Below, piece after piece: positions 25,639 through 25,868 of a stretch of 25,868 nt of DNA. Below the pieces are notes generated by a model. That model ran no database searches. It was given only the letters and a program-made list of their open reading frames with translations, and was not told where the DNA came from. Within the stretch, counting starts at the first letter, position 1, and each line of letters begins with the position of its first letter. The position numbers were made by a program, and so were the translations under genes. The stretch lies in assembly GCA_002731315.1 (NCBI GenBank), contig PCBG01000002.1, positions 177,504-203,371 on the forward strand, written 5' to 3'. This stretch comes from Rhodospirillaceae bacterium. GTDB taxonomy: Bacteria; Pseudomonadota; Alphaproteobacteria; Puniceispirillales; Puniceispirillaceae.

Positions 25639-25868
25639 TCCGCAGCCTCGTTCACATGGTCAAACACCCCCAGCAGGCGCGACCGGATCACTTCGAGACG
25701 TGCCTCATTATGCACCTGCAGACCATACAGGTCTTTCACATAGAAAACATCGACAACGCGTTCGCCATAAGTTGACACCGTAGCAGTCTGAATTTGCAGG
25801 CCCAGATCCGCCAACACCCTCGTGATGCGGTAGACCAGGCCAGGAAAATCGCGTCCATTCACCTCGAC
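25635..25868 (-). CDS. glnD: [Protein-PII] uridylyltransferase GlnD, C-terminal ACT domain (partial)
   Basis: The last 77 codons plus stop of a gene whose 5' part lies beyond the window. The sequence reads VEVNGRDFPGLVYRITRVLADLGLQIQTATVSTYGERVVDVFYVKDLYG in segments that match the second ACT domain of GlnD, which senses glutamine. GlnD uridylylates and deuridylylates PII proteins to report nitrogen status. The catalytic nucleotidyltransferase and HD domains are not visible. The identification rests on this ACT domain and on the known glnD-murJ-trpS gene order. The frame is open to the window edge. Confidence 0.9.
   Translation of the reverse strand, partial: VEVNGRDFPGLVYRITRVLADLGLQIQTATVSTYGERVVDVFYVKDLYGLQVHNEARLEVIRSRLLGVFDHVNEAAE

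Noticed and set aside
1..25868. CRISPR arrays, insertion sequences, prophage or defence genes
   Set aside because: No spaced direct repeats, transposase or integrase motifs, terminal inverted repeats, or known defence domains were seen. Almost all sequence is accounted for by conserved core genes.

Overview
The window is ordinary, densely packed alphaproteobacterial core genome. Gene content and order (glnD-murJ-trpS-nfu-tsaB-rimI-miaB-phoH-ybeY-corC-lnt-metK-trmB-rimP-nusA-ylxR-infB-rbfA-truB-rpsO-pnp, then fabI-fabB) match the long conserved block known from Alphaproteobacteria such as the Rhizobiales and Rhodospirillales. A marine Rhodospirillales/SAR116-like source is possible, but that is only an impression from protein wording and moderate GC. 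I saw no rRNA, tRNA, insertion sequence, prophage, CRISPR or antisense-system signature.

Layout on the + strand. Bases 1-1216 hold the 3' end of fabB and all of fabI (type II fatty acid synthesis). They converge on pnp across an intrinsic terminator at about 1244-1271. From there to 19549 every gene lies on the minus strand and is best read from high to low coordinates. Unit A (19549 to about 10928) runs tsaB, rimI, miaB, phoH, ybeY, corC-like, lnt, metK, trmB and ends in a strong terminator. It groups tRNA modification (t6A, ms2i6A, m7G), ribosome/rRNA maturation (RimI, YbeY, PhoH), SAM supply and lipoprotein acylation. Many of its genes overlap or nearly touch. Unit B (10842 to about 3705) runs rimP, nusA, ylxR, infB, rbfA, truB, rpsO: ribosome assembly, transcription elongation and translation initiation, closed by a second terminator. 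pnp follows after a 355-bp gap and has its own terminator.

Bases 19713-22154 hold the only departure from the standard block: a secreted polysaccharide deacetylase on the + strand, convergent with a membrane-anchored Bax-like glucosaminidase on the minus strand. Both look like envelope genes, and they sit between nfu and tsaB. Beyond them, on the minus strand, are nfu (Fe-S carrier), trpS, murJ (lipid II flippase) and the 3' end of glnD (PII uridylyltransferase), with murJ and glnD overlapping as ATGA.

I found no convincing undescribed system. The points most worth a second look are the deacetylase with a substituted metal-site histidine, its pairing with a glucosaminidase that has a very long low-complexity linker, the regulator genes usually found in this block but absent here, the long YbeY N-terminus, and the 355-bp pnp leader.
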